64,000 bases of DNA, from assembly GCF_039524015.1 (NCBI RefSeq), contig NZ_BAAAGF010000002.1, forward strand, positions 186,001 through 250,000, in the 5' to 3' direction. Below, in pieces: positions 8,503-17,469 of the stretch. This stretch comes from Gaetbulibacter_B jejuensis. GTDB lineage: Bacteria > Bacteroidota > Bacteroidia > Flavobacteriales > Flavobacteriaceae. The translations under genes were made by a program, and so were the position numbers. Numbering within the stretch: the first letter of the stretch is position 1; the number at the start of each line of letters is the position of its first letter. The notes beneath the pieces were generated by a model. The model was not told where the DNA came from. It saw only the letters and a list, made by a program, of their open reading frames with translations, and did no database searches.

Positions 8503-9813
8503 TTATTCTTGATTTTTGAATTTATTGGAGTAGCGTTTCCACAATTTAGTTTGATGACTTTCTAAACTCACATCGCGACCATCAATAAAAGCGTGTGTTA
8601 AAACATTTGTACGCATATCTAATGCATCACCTTCGCTAATAAAAAGTGTAGCACTTTTACCTTCTTCTAAAGAACCATATTGATTATCAATACCTAAAAT
8701 TTTAGCAGTATTAAGTGTTATCATTTGTAATGCTTGCTCTTTTGTTACGCCATGAGCTACAGCTGTTCCTGCTAAAAACGGAAGATTTCTAGCATTCATA
8801 CGCTCCATACTACCACTACTTTCTAAAGCAACTGTAACACCTTTGTCTACTAACAATTTTGCTAGTTTATAAGGTAAATCGTAATCGTCATCTTCATTAC
8901 CTGGTGTTTTATGAAGACGTTGTACCAAAACCGGAATATTGTTTTGTTTCAGTAAATCAGCTACTTTATAAGCTGAATAACCTCCAACAATAACCATGTG
9001 TTTAATACCATTTTTGTTTTTGAAGTTGATAACATCAGTAATTCCTTTTTCGTCATCTACATTTACATATAGTTTTTTAGAACCATCAAAAATGCCTTTA
9101 AGTGCTTCAAAAGGTAAGTTTGTGATTTTTTTGTCTCCATTGTTATAGGCTTTAGATTGGTCTAAATAATCTTGAAGTTCTTTAACTTGCTTCGAGTAGT
9201 TTTCGTTAGGTTTTAAACCAGGGTCTTCTCCACGCCACCAACGACCTCTAGAAAAACTATTAGGCCAATTAACATGAATGCCATCGTCAACTTTTATAGC
9301 AGCATCTTCCCAGTTCCAAGCATCAAACTGAACGATAGACGATGTTCCTGAAATAGTACCACCTCTTGGTGTTATTTGTCCTATAAGCACTCCGTTTGGG
9401 CGCATACTTTCAACCACTTTAGATTCTGCATTATAGGCAATTAAACTTCTAATGTGTGGTTTGTAAGTTCCAATTTCGGCATCGTCATCAGTTGCTCTAA
9501 CTGCATCAATTTCTACTAATCCTAAAGTAGTATTAGGCACTATAAATCCTGGATACACATGCTTGCCTTCGGCATTTATAGTTTCCATGTTAGTGATATT
9601 GATTTTTACAATTCCAGCATCGGCAACTGTAAGTAATTTACCATCTTTAATTATGATAATACTGTTATCGATAACGTCACCATTACCAATATGAGCTGTA
9701 GCTCCTACAATAGCAATGTCTTTAGTTTGCTTTGGAGCAGGTGTTTGTTGTGCTATTGCTGATGAAAAGCATAACACTAATAACACTATAAGGGCTTGTT
9801 TAATTTGTTTCAT
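8503..9813 (-). CDS. Secreted amidohydrolase-family protein, probably without metal site
   Basis: 436 residues from the ATG at 9813, which gives a clean signal peptide (MKQIKQALIVLLVLCFSSAIAQ); an ATG at 9837 would overlap the upstream gene by 11 bases. It resembles imidazolonepropionase-like amidohydrolases: N-terminal composite sheet (AIVGATAHIGNGDVIDNSIIIIKDGKL), YPGFIVPN, and a C-terminal LNTAKILGIDNQYGSLEEGKSATLFIS. The metal-binding HxH normally following PGFID is replaced by VPNTTLG, and the Asp normally near the C-terminal end of the barrel is not evident, so it is likely non-hydrolytic. It is encoded directly after the 994-residue homologue, which has one intact domain; a heteromeric or regulatory role is possible. 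Confidence 0.85.
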   Translation of the reverse strand: MKQIKQALIVLLVLCFSSAIAQQTPAPKQTKDIAIVGATAHIGNGDVIDNSIIIIKDGKLLTVADAGIVKINITNMETINAEGKHVYPGFIVPNTTLGLVEIDAVRATDDDAEIGTYKPHIRSLIAYNAESKVVESMRPNGVLIGQITPRGGTISGTSSIVQFDAWNWEDAAIKVDDGIHVNWPNSFSRGRWWRGEDPGLKPNENYSKQVKELQDYLDQSKAYNNGDKKITNLPFEALKGIFDGSKKLYVNVDDEKGITDVINFKNKNGIKHMVIVGGYSAYKVADLLKQNNIPVLVQRLHKTPGNEDDDYDLPYKLAKLLVDKGVTVALESSGSMERMNARNLPFLAGTAVAHGVTKEQALQMITLNTAKILGIDNQYGSLEEGKSATLFISEGDALDMRTNVLTHAFIDGRDVSLESHQTKLWKRYSNKFKNQE

Positions 9814-9826
9814 AATACTGTTTTTT

Positions 9827-12811
9827 TTAGTGTTCATGGTGTTCGTTATCCATAGAATCGCAATGCAAAAATTCTTTTTCTTTTTTCTTAATAGGTTGTG
9901 TTTTTAACCCTTTGTTCTTTGCTTGTAACATTAAGTTGATGAGTTCGCTTTTTTCATTTTGAATTTTGCTTCTCATCATTTCATCTCGTTTTAAATCGAA
10001 ATAGGTAACACCTTCAATAATGGTTTTTTCTGCTTTTGCATATATTGAAAGTGGATGGTCTGTCCATAAAACTACATCAGCATCTTTACCTACTTTAATA
10101 CTGCCAACTCTATCATCGATATGCAATAATTTAGCAGGATTAAGAGTTACGAATTTCCAAGCTTCTTCTTCACTAACACCACCATATTTTACAGTTTTTG
10201 CAGCTTCTTGGTTTAAACGTCGAGACATTTCGCCATCATCACTATTTATAGCGACTGTAACACCTTGGTTGTGCATTATTGCAGCGTTGTAAGGAATGGC
10301 ATCATTTACTTCATACTTGTATGCCCACCAATCACTAAATGTAGAACCACCAACACCATGTTCTTTCATTTTGTCAGCAAGTTTATAGCCTTCTAAAATG
10401 TGTGTAAACGTATTGATGTTGAAATTGAACTTTTCAGCGACTTTCATTAGCATATTTATTTCGCTTTGTACATAAGAATGACAAGAAATAAAGCGCTCTT
10501 TATTTAATATTTCAGCAAGTACTTCAAGTTCTATATCCTTACGGTAAGGTTTTCCGCTTTTCTTTAAAGCATCATATTCTTTTGCTCTAGTGAAATAATC
10601 TATATAGAGTTGCTCAACTCCCATACGTGTTTGTGGGAATCTTGAATAACTAGACCAGTTAGACTGTTTTACGTTTTCACCTAATGCGAATTTGATAAAC
10701 TTAGGACTGTTGTCATAAATTAAATTATCGGCAGATTCCCCCCATTTTAGTTTTATAATTGCTGAGCGACCTCCAATTGGGTTGGCCGAACCATGTAAGA
10801 TTTGTATTGAAGTTACACCTCCAGCAAGATTGCGGTAAATACTTATATCTCCTGGTTCTACAACATCTTCTATAGATACTTCGGCAGAAGAGTTTTGTCC
10901 ACCTTCGTTTATAGATGCAGCAGCAATATGTGAGTGTTCATCAATAACTCCAGCAGTAAGATGTTTTCCTGTTGCATCAATAACTTTTGCGCTATTGTCT
11001 GATAGGTTTTGACCTATTTTGGCAATCTTTCCGTTTTTGATAAGTACATCAGTGTTTTCTAAAATTCCATCAGCTTCATTAGTCCAAACCGTAGCATTTT
11101 TAAATAATAATGTTTCGGCTTTTGGTAATTCGGTAAAACCATATGCATTGTTTGGGAATGTTACTGGAAATACCTTTTCAGTGGAGTCTTTAGATTTCTT
11201 TTTGTCGTCAGATTTAGTGTCGTCTTCTTTCTTTAACGATTTAGCAAAAAATGACATTTCGTTACCTGTAGGCATTATAGTTGTACCTCTAAGATTGTTG
11301 TCGCTGTCAACATTCGCTATAATTCTAACAAATTCTTGTTTTGTAGAATCTTTTGTTGTCATTGAAATAGTAACCCAATTATCACTGTAGCTTGCTTTAG
11401 AGCCTAAAGTATTGTTGCCACTGATAATTTCAGATTTCAATTTGCTAAGTTCTCCTTTTAATGACATTTTATAATCTTCACCAGCTAATCTAAACTCATA
11501 GTCGCCTCTAATGTCTTTAATAGTCATGTCTTCTATAACATTTTGCTGACCAAGTACCCAGTTTTCATATAATGTGGTTTTTTTATCAAAAATGTTTCCA
11601 GAAGTAATTAAGAAGTTAGCGTAAGTTCCATTCTTTAAAGAACCAATAGTATTTTGCTTTCCTAATAATTGAGCAGGAATAGTAGTAAGCGATTCCAAAG
11701 CTTTTTCTTCAGAAAGTCCATATTCAATGGCTTTTAATAGGTTGGATTTAAATTCTTTTGGCGATTTTAATGAATGTGTAGTTAACGCAAATTTGATATT
11801 GTTTTCAGCTAAAACCTTTGGGTTTGCTGGTTTTTGATTCCATGCTCTCATATCGCTTAGCGATAATCCTGAGGCTAAAAACGGATTTTCAACATCGTAA
11901 GCGTCTGGGAAGTTAATTGGGATAATTAACGACGCGTTTGTGTTTTTTACTTCGTTTACACGTTCGTATTCATCACCACCTCCAAGTATAACATATTGTA
12001 CACCATATTCATCACCAACTTTATCAGCTCTTAATAGATTAGCTCTACTACCTGCAGCAAAAATTTGAATTAAGGATTTATTCTTATTTAGTGCTTCAAG
12101 AGATAAATCTTTTGTTTTAGAGTTTCCTTTAGCATACCAATCAGCATCAATATAAAGTTGTCTTAGTAAAGCCATACTTCCCATAATAGAAGAAGGGTAA
12201 GACTGTCTTGAAGTCACACTTTTAGAAAACGAGAAGTATTGCGCAGAGTTATCATCTAAAATTCGGTTAGCATTTGTGCCTTCGCTATCAAGTGCTACAA
12301 GCATTCCGTTACCTCTAACAATTCCATCTTGTATGTGTGCATTAAGTGTTCCAAAACCTGCTTTAATGTATTCTGAAGCTTTTTTGCTGTCATAACTAAA
12401 ACGGTCTATTGCTTTGTTTTCAGGCATTACATGGTCGTTCCAGTAATATCCTGACCTGCTAGGTTCGTACTGTGCACTTCGTCCACTTCCTGAGTCTCGT
12501 TCAGGGGCTTTGATACCAAAGTCGGAATAGATGTCAATAAAAGAAGGGTAGATGCTCTTTCCAGAAACATTAATGACTTTAGTGTTTTTTGGAATGCTAA
12601 CAGAGGTTCCTGTAGCAACGACTTTTCCGTCTTTAATTAAAAGTGTCCCGTTTTCAATAACTTGAGTAGGAGTCACATAAATTTTAGCATTTGTAAATGC
12701 AGTGTAGTTAGTGTTTGTTGCAACTACACCATCATTTTTTGGAAAATATTCTTGTGCGTAAAAAGAAAAACAGCACAAAAATGTTAAGATAGTGAGATAC
12801 GGTCTTATCAT
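9827..12811 (-). CDS. Secreted double-domain amidohydrolase
   Basis: 994 residues with signal peptide (MIRPYLTILTFLCCFSFYAQ). Two amidohydrolase-like halves are fused. The first (about 35-430) has the fold signatures (NAKIYVTPTQVIENGTLLIKD; TTIPAQLLGKQNTIGSLKNG) but where HxH should be (about 95-97) it reads YSD. The second (about 565-960) carries HSH at 626-628, later CHS and THI histidines, and the Asp of AINSDDGE, a complete metal site. A lysine-rich linker (about 525-545) separates them from a beta region. The family hydrolyses C-N bonds in rings or peptides; the substrate here is unknown. It forms an operon with the 8503-9813 gene, 13 bases downstream. Confidence 0.88.
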   Translation of the reverse strand: MIRPYLTILTFLCCFSFYAQEYFPKNDGVVATNTNYTAFTNAKIYVTPTQVIENGTLLIKDGKVVATGTSVSIPKNTKVINVSGKSIYPSFIDIYSDFGIKAPERDSGSGRSAQYEPSRSGYYWNDHVMPENKAIDRFSYDSKKASEYIKAGFGTLNAHIQDGIVRGNGMLVALDSEGTNANRILDDNSAQYFSFSKSVTSRQSYPSSIMGSMALLRQLYIDADWYAKGNSKTKDLSLEALNKNKSLIQIFAAGSRANLLRADKVGDEYGVQYVILGGGDEYERVNEVKNTNASLIIPINFPDAYDVENPFLASGLSLSDMRAWNQKPANPKVLAENNIKFALTTHSLKSPKEFKSNLLKAIEYGLSEEKALESLTTIPAQLLGKQNTIGSLKNGTYANFLITSGNIFDKKTTLYENWVLGQQNVIEDMTIKDIRGDYEFRLAGEDYKMSLKGELSKLKSEIISGNNTLGSKASYSDNWVTISMTTKDSTKQEFVRIIANVDSDNNLRGTTIMPTGNEMSFFAKSLKKEDDTKSDDKKKSKDSTEKVFPVTFPNNAYGFTELPKAETLLFKNATVWTNEADGILENTDVLIKNGKIAKIGQNLSDNSAKVIDATGKHLTAGVIDEHSHIAAASINEGGQNSSAEVSIEDVVEPGDISIYRNLAGGVTSIQILHGSANPIGGRSAIIKLKWGESADNLIYDNSPKFIKFALGENVKQSNWSSYSRFPQTRMGVEQLYIDYFTRAKEYDALKKSGKPYRKDIELEVLAEILNKERFISCHSYVQSEINMLMKVAEKFNFNINTFTHILEGYKLADKMKEHGVGGSTFSDWWAYKYEVNDAIPYNAAIMHNQGVTVAINSDDGEMSRRLNQEAAKTVKYGGVSEEEAWKFVTLNPAKLLHIDDRVGSIKVGKDADVVLWTDHPLSIYAKAEKTIIEGVTYFDLKRDEMMRSKIQNEKSELINLMLQAKNKGLKTQPIKKKEKEFLHCDSMDNEHHEH

Positions 12812-12895
12812 TATGTAAGTGTTGGTTAAAAAATAGAAAGCTAAAGATAGAAATATTGCCTTTAGTAACGAACTAATACACTTTTTTTAACTTTT

Positions 12896-13963
12896 TTAGA
12901 ATGTATTATTTTCAAAATAATTTACTAAAAGTGCAACTACATAACTGTAGCTTTCCATACCATCTATTTGGTTGTTAGCTTTTAGAAATGTATCATAAGT
13001 AGATTTAAACAGAGGCTCAGTTGGATTTTGATAATTGTCCCAAAAGTCTCTAACCTCTTGATAGTTTTTTAAAATGCCTTTATTCACTTTAGTAACCAAA
13101 GTTTCATACTGTTTAGGATCGCGTCTATAAATTTCGTGTAGGCAATGTCTTAATGCAAACGCATAACCAGAATACTTAAAATAAATATCATCATGATGCA
13201 TTGCTGCCATACTACCTATAAAATTAGCTTCATTTTCAGCAGCATAACCCAATTGGTGTGCCACTTCGTGACTTGCAGTGGTTGGATATTTAAAAGTTGG
13301 AATCAGTCCATCAATTTGTGCTTCATTGGTAAACGGATTTAAATACCCTGAAAAACCCATATAAGTTAGTGGTAAACTATAAATAGAACGTTTAACGCTT
13401 TTAGGCTGATAAGCTAAATGAGGAAATTTTTTAGAAAGTTTATCATAGCCTTTAGGGACTTTTTGTAATAATTCTGTTTTACTGTAAGGCATATCAACCT
13501 TAATAGTGTCATTATTTGTAATGGCTATATGGACAGTGTTTACAGTGCTTATTAGGCGTTCGGTTGTTGCAATAAGTGCTTCAGTAGTATAGTCTTTTTC
13601 TATATTAAGCGCTTTGTGTAGTGGTAGCCTGTAATAATTAAAAGCCCAAAGTAAATGAAATGTAAAATACCCAATAGATACGGCTGATAATACATCTAAA
13701 ATCCACGCTTTTGTGTCTTTTATTATACGTTTTCTATTTACAAACAACCATCTTAATATATAAACAGTAGCTAAGGTGTATAACACATCACCTATAGAAA
13801 AAGGCACCCAACCAAAAGCGTATCGCATCAGTTTTGAGATGTATACATAAAGACCATTGCTGTATAATTGTTCAACAACATCAGGAAAACGTGCTATAAT
13901 TTTCAAGAATATAATTTGAAGTACAATTGAAAACGCTAGTATGGATTTGAGGTATTTCTGCAT
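12896..13963 (-). CDS. DUF3810 membrane protein with HExxH motif
   Basis: 355 residues. Three hydrophobic segments near the N-terminus (about 7-25, 55-75, 88-108) are followed by a soluble domain with HEVAH at 232-236 and AENEANF just after, the layout of a zinc metalloprotease where E245 could be the third ligand. This matches the Bacteroidetes-specific DUF3810 family, whose function is not known to me; a membrane-anchored peptidase is an inference from the motif. It is transcribed leftward with 84 bases to the amidohydrolase gene, and its upstream side carries an intergenic repeat shared with no gene. Confidence 0.85.
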   Translation of the reverse strand: MQKYLKSILAFSIVLQIIFLKIIARFPDVVEQLYSNGLYVYISKLMRYAFGWVPFSIGDVLYTLATVYILRWLFVNRKRIIKDTKAWILDVLSAVSIGYFTFHLLWAFNYYRLPLHKALNIEKDYTTEALIATTERLISTVNTVHIAITNNDTIKVDMPYSKTELLQKVPKGYDKLSKKFPHLAYQPKSVKRSIYSLPLTYMGFSGYLNPFTNEAQIDGLIPTFKYPTTASHEVAHQLGYAAENEANFIGSMAAMHHDDIYFKYSGYAFALRHCLHEIYRRDPKQYETLVTKVNKGILKNYQEVRDFWDNYQNPTEPLFKSTYDTFLKANNQIDGMESYSYVVALLVNYFENNTF

Positions 13964-13986
13964 AAATCAAAAATAGATAAAAATTA

Positions 13987-14077
13987 TTGTCATTCCGCAC
14001 TTGATGCGGAATCCATTAATGCAATTTTCTTTATGGAATTCTGAAACAACGTTTCGACTGCGCTCAACGTGACAAAT
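13987..14077 (+). repeat. Intergenic palindromic repeat element
   Basis: About 90 bases in the divergent gap between DUF3810 and pepD. Its ends are near-inverted copies (ATTGTCA at 13987-13993 and TGACAAAT at 14070-14077). Inside is a perfect hairpin TTCCGCA (13994-14000) / TGCGGAA (14006-14012), then an AATCCAT ... ATGGAAT inverted pair and a TTCGACTGCGCTCAACGTGACA tail. It is more GC-rich than its surroundings. From memory, similar sequences are scattered between genes in many Flavobacteriaceae; copy number here cannot be seen since only one copy lies in the window. Confidence 0.65.
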
Positions 14078-14129
14078 TATAAACACAAAAGAGAACGCTA
14101 AATTAAGACAGAATGCAATATTCAATTTG

Positions 14130-14137
14130 TACCTTTG
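14130..14137 (+). promoter_or_regulatory. -7 promoter box of pepD
   Basis: TACCTTTG matches the Bacteroidetes TAnnTTTG consensus, 20 bases before the pepD ATG. No clear TTG element is found at the expected distance upstream. Confidence 0.5.
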
Positions 14138-14157
14138 TAAAACTTAAAGTAAATACT

Positions 14158-15621
14158 ATGAATTCAGAAATAAGACAATTAGAACCAACCCAACTTTGGA
14201 ACAAGTTTGCAGACCTAAATGCTGTACCAAGACCATCTAAAAAAGAAGAGCGTGTTATCGCGTTTATGAAAGATTTTGGAGAGCAACTCGGTTTAGAAAC
14301 GATTGTTGATAAGGTAGGTAACGTCATTATAAAAAAGCCTGCAACTGCTGGTATGGAAGACCGAAAAACCATTGTAATGCAATCGCATTTAGATATGGTT
14401 CACCAAAAAAATAACGATACCGTTTTTGATTTTGACACACAAGGAATTGAAATGTTTATTGAAGGTGATTGGGTAAAAGCCAAAGGCACAACGCTTGGTG
14501 CTGACAACGGACTTGGAGTAGCTACTATAATGGCGATTTTAGAAAGTAAAGATATTGAGCATCCTGCTATTGAAGCCTTATTTACTATTGATGAAGAAAC
14601 AGGAATGACAGGAGCAATGGGACTTGAAGGTGGTTTATTGCAAGGAGATATACTTTTAAATTTAGATACCGAAGAAGATGACGAAATTGGAGTAGGTTGC
14701 GCTGGAGGTGTTGATGTTACTGCTACAAGAACTTATAAAGAAGTAGAAACTCCTGAGTTTAAAACTGGTTTTAAATTAACTGTAAAAGGTTTACAAGGTG
14801 GACACTCTGGAATGCAAATCCATGAAGGTTTAGGTAATGCCAATAAAATAATGAACCGTTTATTGTTTGACGGATTTGAAAACTTTGGTTTGAGAATTAG
14901 TGAAATTGATGGTGGAAGTTTACGTAATGCAATCCCTCGTGAAAGTGTCGCTACTGTTGTTGTAGATGCGATACATGAAGAAGCGTTTGTTGCCGAAACA
15001 GAAGCGTTGGCTCAAGAGATAAAAGCAGAGTATAAAACAATGGAACCAGATTTAACTGTTGTGATTTCTAAAATTGAAACACCAAAATCTATTATGGATT
15101 TAGGTGTGCAAGAAGGATTAACAAGAGCTATTTATGCTGCGTTAAATGGTGTGTATCGTATGAGTGCTGATATTCCTGATTTGGTTGAGACTTCAAATAA
15201 TATTGCACGTGTAATTGTAAAAGAAGGGAATATTAAAATAGGTTGTTTAACGCGTTCTTCGGTAGAAAGTTCTAAATGGGATTTAGCCAATACATTAAGA
15301 GCAACATTTGAACTAACAGGTTGTGAAGTTGAATTTAGTGGCGATTATCCTGGTTGGCAGCCTAATATGGACTCTGAAATACTAAAAGTAATGGTGCCAT
15401 TATATAAAACACTTAATAATGGAGAGGAACCTCATGTTGCTGCTTGTCATGCAGGATTGGAATGTGGTATTTTAGGACAAAACTATCCTGAAATGGACAT
15501 GATAAGTTTTGGACCCAATATTAAAGGTGCACATTCACCTGATGAGCGTGCTCAAATTTCTTCGGCTCAAAAATACTGGAACTATGTACTAGAAATCTTA
15601 AAACAGATTCCGAAAAAATAA
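14158..15621 (+). CDS. pepD: Aminoacyl-histidine dipeptidase (M20 family)
   Basis: Cytosolic zinc dipeptidase that splits X-His and related dipeptides (PepD/carnosinase-like). 487 residues from the ATG at 14158; an upstream frame opening at 14113 would add a non-conserved tail and lie upstream of the promoter box. Metal-site residues are visible: SHLDM (H77, D79), GADNG (D116), DEETG (E146, E147) and a later LNLDTEEDDEIGVGCAGG block, plus C-terminal HAGLECGIL and GPNIKGAHSPDE. Length agrees with E. coli PepD (485). It stands alone between the repeat-bearing gap and a bidirectional terminator. Confidence 0.95.
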   Translation: MNSEIRQLEPTQLWNKFADLNAVPRPSKKEERVIAFMKDFGEQLGLETIVDKVGNVIIKKPATAGMEDRKTIVMQSHLDMVHQKNNDTVFDFDTQGIEMFIEGDWVKAKGTTLGADNGLGVATIMAILESKDIEHPAIEALFTIDEETGMTGAMGLEGGLLQGDILLNLDTEEDDEIGVGCAGGVDVTATRTYKEVETPEFKTGFKLTVKGLQGGHSGMQIHEGLGNANKIMNRLLFDGFENFGLRISEIDGGSLRNAIPRESVATVVVDAIHEEAFVAETEALAQEIKAEYKTMEPDLTVVISKIETPKSIMDLGVQEGLTRAIYAALNGVYRMSADIPDLVETSNNIARVIVKEGNIKIGCLTRSSVESSKWDLANTLRATFELTGCEVEFSGDYPGWQPNMDSEILKVMVPLYKTLNNGEEPHVAACHAGLECGILGQNYPEMDMISFGPNIKGAHSPDERAQISSAQKYWNYVLEILKQIPKK

Positions 15622-15632
15622 ATTGAACTCAA

Positions 15633-15671
15633 TAAAAAAATCCATTTTCATCTGAAAATGGATTTTTTTTA
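15633..15671. terminator. Bidirectional terminator between pepD and the PPIase operon
   Basis: ATCCATTTTCA (15640-15650), loop TC, TGAAAATGGAT (15653-15663), flanked by A7 on the left and T8 on the right, so it can serve both convergent transcripts. Confidence 0.85.
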
Positions 15672-15689
15672 TTCTTAATATTTAGAAAT

Positions 15690-16913
15690 CTATTCTATTC
15701 CTGTCATTTCAGCAATAAACGATAGATTTGATTTTGCAGGAATTGGTCCATAATCACGTTCGCCATAGGCTAAGTGATAAGGAATGTACATATATACTTT
15801 ATCACCAACACGCATATCAGCAAGGGCTTCTTTCATACCAGCAATAAGTTGTGCATCTGGACTAATTTTCATTGGGAAAGGTTTGTACATATTAGCTTCT
15901 TTTCTACGTTCGTCCAACATACCATGACGCTCAGCAACAGCTTCAACATTACTGTCAAATAAACGTCCATCTTCATAATAACCTTCGTAGTTTACGTAAG
16001 CTCTTTTACCTTGCGCAGGCTTTTCTCCATCACCTTTGTTAATGTAATATACTCTTAAACCTGAAGCTGTTTCGGTAGCTTTAGTTAGGTATTCATCTAA
16101 TTGTATTTTTATTTCAGCACCAGCTTCAGCATTTTTAGCTTCTCTAGCTTTCTTTTCTTCTTCTGCTCTTATACGAGCTTGTTCTTTCATGTTTTCTAAA
16201 TCTTCTTTTACCTTAGGCATTTGCTCTTCAAAAACCTTAGCAGCGTTGAAAGATTTTGCAGCTGATCCTTTTCTGATAATGTTTACTTTGTAAATGTATA
16301 CATTTTCAAGAGGCTTGTTACCACGTCCAACTTTTACGTTAGAGATTGAATCTTGTACTTCAATACCTTTTACCAATTGTCCAAAAACCGAATGACAGCT
16401 AACACCACGTTGGTCGCAAGGTTTAAAGTCACCATTAGCATCAAAAGCGTCTAAGCTTGGGTATGGTACTTCGGTAATAAAAAACTGACTTCCGTTGGTG
16501 TCAATTCCTCCACCATTTGCCATTGATAATACACCTGCTTTATCATGTTTTAAGCTTGGGTCAAAATCGGCAACAAATCTGTAACCAGGATCGCCAGATC
16601 CAGTAGCAGTATGGTCTCCACCTTGAATCATAAATTTATCCATAACTCTATGAAAAGTCAAACTATCGTAAAATGGTTTTCCTTTAAATTGCTCGCTAAC
16701 TAAAGGGTGAGTACCTTCGGCTAAAGCCACAAAATTGGCAACAGTAACAGGTACTTTTTCAAAGAATAACTTAGCGACCATAGTGTCTTTTGAAGTCACT
16801 ATTTCAGCATAAAGACCATCTTCTAAATCTGGATAAAGGTCTTCTTTGCATGAGGTTGCAGTTACTAGTATAAATAAAATAAATAACTGTAGGGCTTTAC
16901 TAATCAGTTTCAT
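15690..16913 (-). CDS. Cyclophilin-FKBP fusion lipoprotein (peptidyl-prolyl isomerase)
   Basis: 407 residues joining two unrelated prolyl-isomerase folds. Lipoprotein signal with C22 (LVTATSC). Cyclophilin domain about 31-215: FHRVMDKFMIQGGD, GSQFFI, VFGQLVKGIEV. A long charged helical linker (about 225-280, rich in K/E/R) leads to an FKBP domain about 285-407 (YVNYEGYYEDGRLFDSN, GMKEALADMRVGDKVYMYIPYHLAYG). It should help fold proteins in the periplasm or at the outer membrane. It is the last gene of the nrnA-gldI-PPIase operon, 10 bases after gldI, so a link to export or gliding machinery is plausible but inferred. Confidence 0.93.
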   Translation of the reverse strand: MKLISKALQLFILFILVTATSCKEDLYPDLEDGLYAEIVTSKDTMVAKLFFEKVPVTVANFVALAEGTHPLVSEQFKGKPFYDSLTFHRVMDKFMIQGGDHTATGSGDPGYRFVADFDPSLKHDKAGVLSMANGGGIDTNGSQFFITEVPYPSLDAFDANGDFKPCDQRGVSCHSVFGQLVKGIEVQDSISNVKVGRGNKPLENVYIYKVNIIRKGSAAKSFNAAKVFEEQMPKVKEDLENMKEQARIRAEEEKKAREAKNAEAGAEIKIQLDEYLTKATETASGLRVYYINKGDGEKPAQGKRAYVNYEGYYEDGRLFDSNVEAVAERHGMLDERRKEANMYKPFPMKISPDAQLIAGMKEALADMRVGDKVYMYIPYHLAYGERDYGPIPAKSNLSFIAEMTGIE

Positions 16914-16923
16914 AAAATTTTAA

Positions 16924-17469
16924 TTAATTGTTTTGTTTTTTTGTTATTGTATTTACGGTTACCTTACACATTAAAGGTGTGTTAACACCTATTTTATTGG
17001 TGTCGCCATAATAGCCATAGGCTTTTTGTGAAGGAAATAAGAATGTTACTGTTTCTCCTGGTTTCATAAGTTTTAAACCTTCTCTAAGGCCTGTAAACAA
17101 TTCTTCTTTGTCCATAGCATAATCTTGAGGTGCTATGTCTTCTTCAGAATAAATTTGTGAACCATTCAAGTCTTTAACATCGTAATCAAAGTTTACAATG
17201 TCACCAAACTGTGGTGTAATGGTATCTTGTTCAATTTTTGTATTGTAATAGTACCAAAAACCACTTTCAGAAGCTATATAATCTATTTCAGGATTATCTT
17301 TAATAATACCTTCAATAAACTGTTGCTCTTTTTTATTTAGTTTAATATTTCGTTCTACTGAAGCATTAATAAATGAACCAGATTTAACGGTCTTAGGAAG
17401 TCTAGCTTCAGGTGATTTACAGCTAAAAGCCATAAAACTTATTAGTAATATAATGATGCTTTTATTCAT
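16924..17469 (-). CDS. gldI: Gliding-motility lipoprotein GldI, FKBP-type PPIase
   Basis: 181 residues with a short lipoprotein signal (FMAFSC, C17) and an FKBP-type domain in the C-terminal two thirds (about 70-178: GDIVNFDYDVKDLNGSQIYSEED, LREGLKLMKPGETVTFLFPSQKAYGYYG). It matches GldI of gliding Flavobacteriia, which is needed for gliding and type IX secretion in Flavobacterium johnsoniae, probably by folding envelope components. The start overlaps the nrnA stop by 8 bases (17462-17469), showing cotranscription. The presence of gldI fits the type IX sorting domain seen at 4706-6331. Confidence 0.93.
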   Translation of the reverse strand: MNKSIIILLISFMAFSCKSPEARLPKTVKSGSFINASVERNIKLNKKEQQFIEGIIKDNPEIDYIASESGFWYYYNTKIEQDTITPQFGDIVNFDYDVKDLNGSQIYSEEDIAPQDYAMDKEELFTGLREGLKLMKPGETVTFLFPSQKAYGYYGDTNKIGVNTPLMCKVTVNTITKKQNN

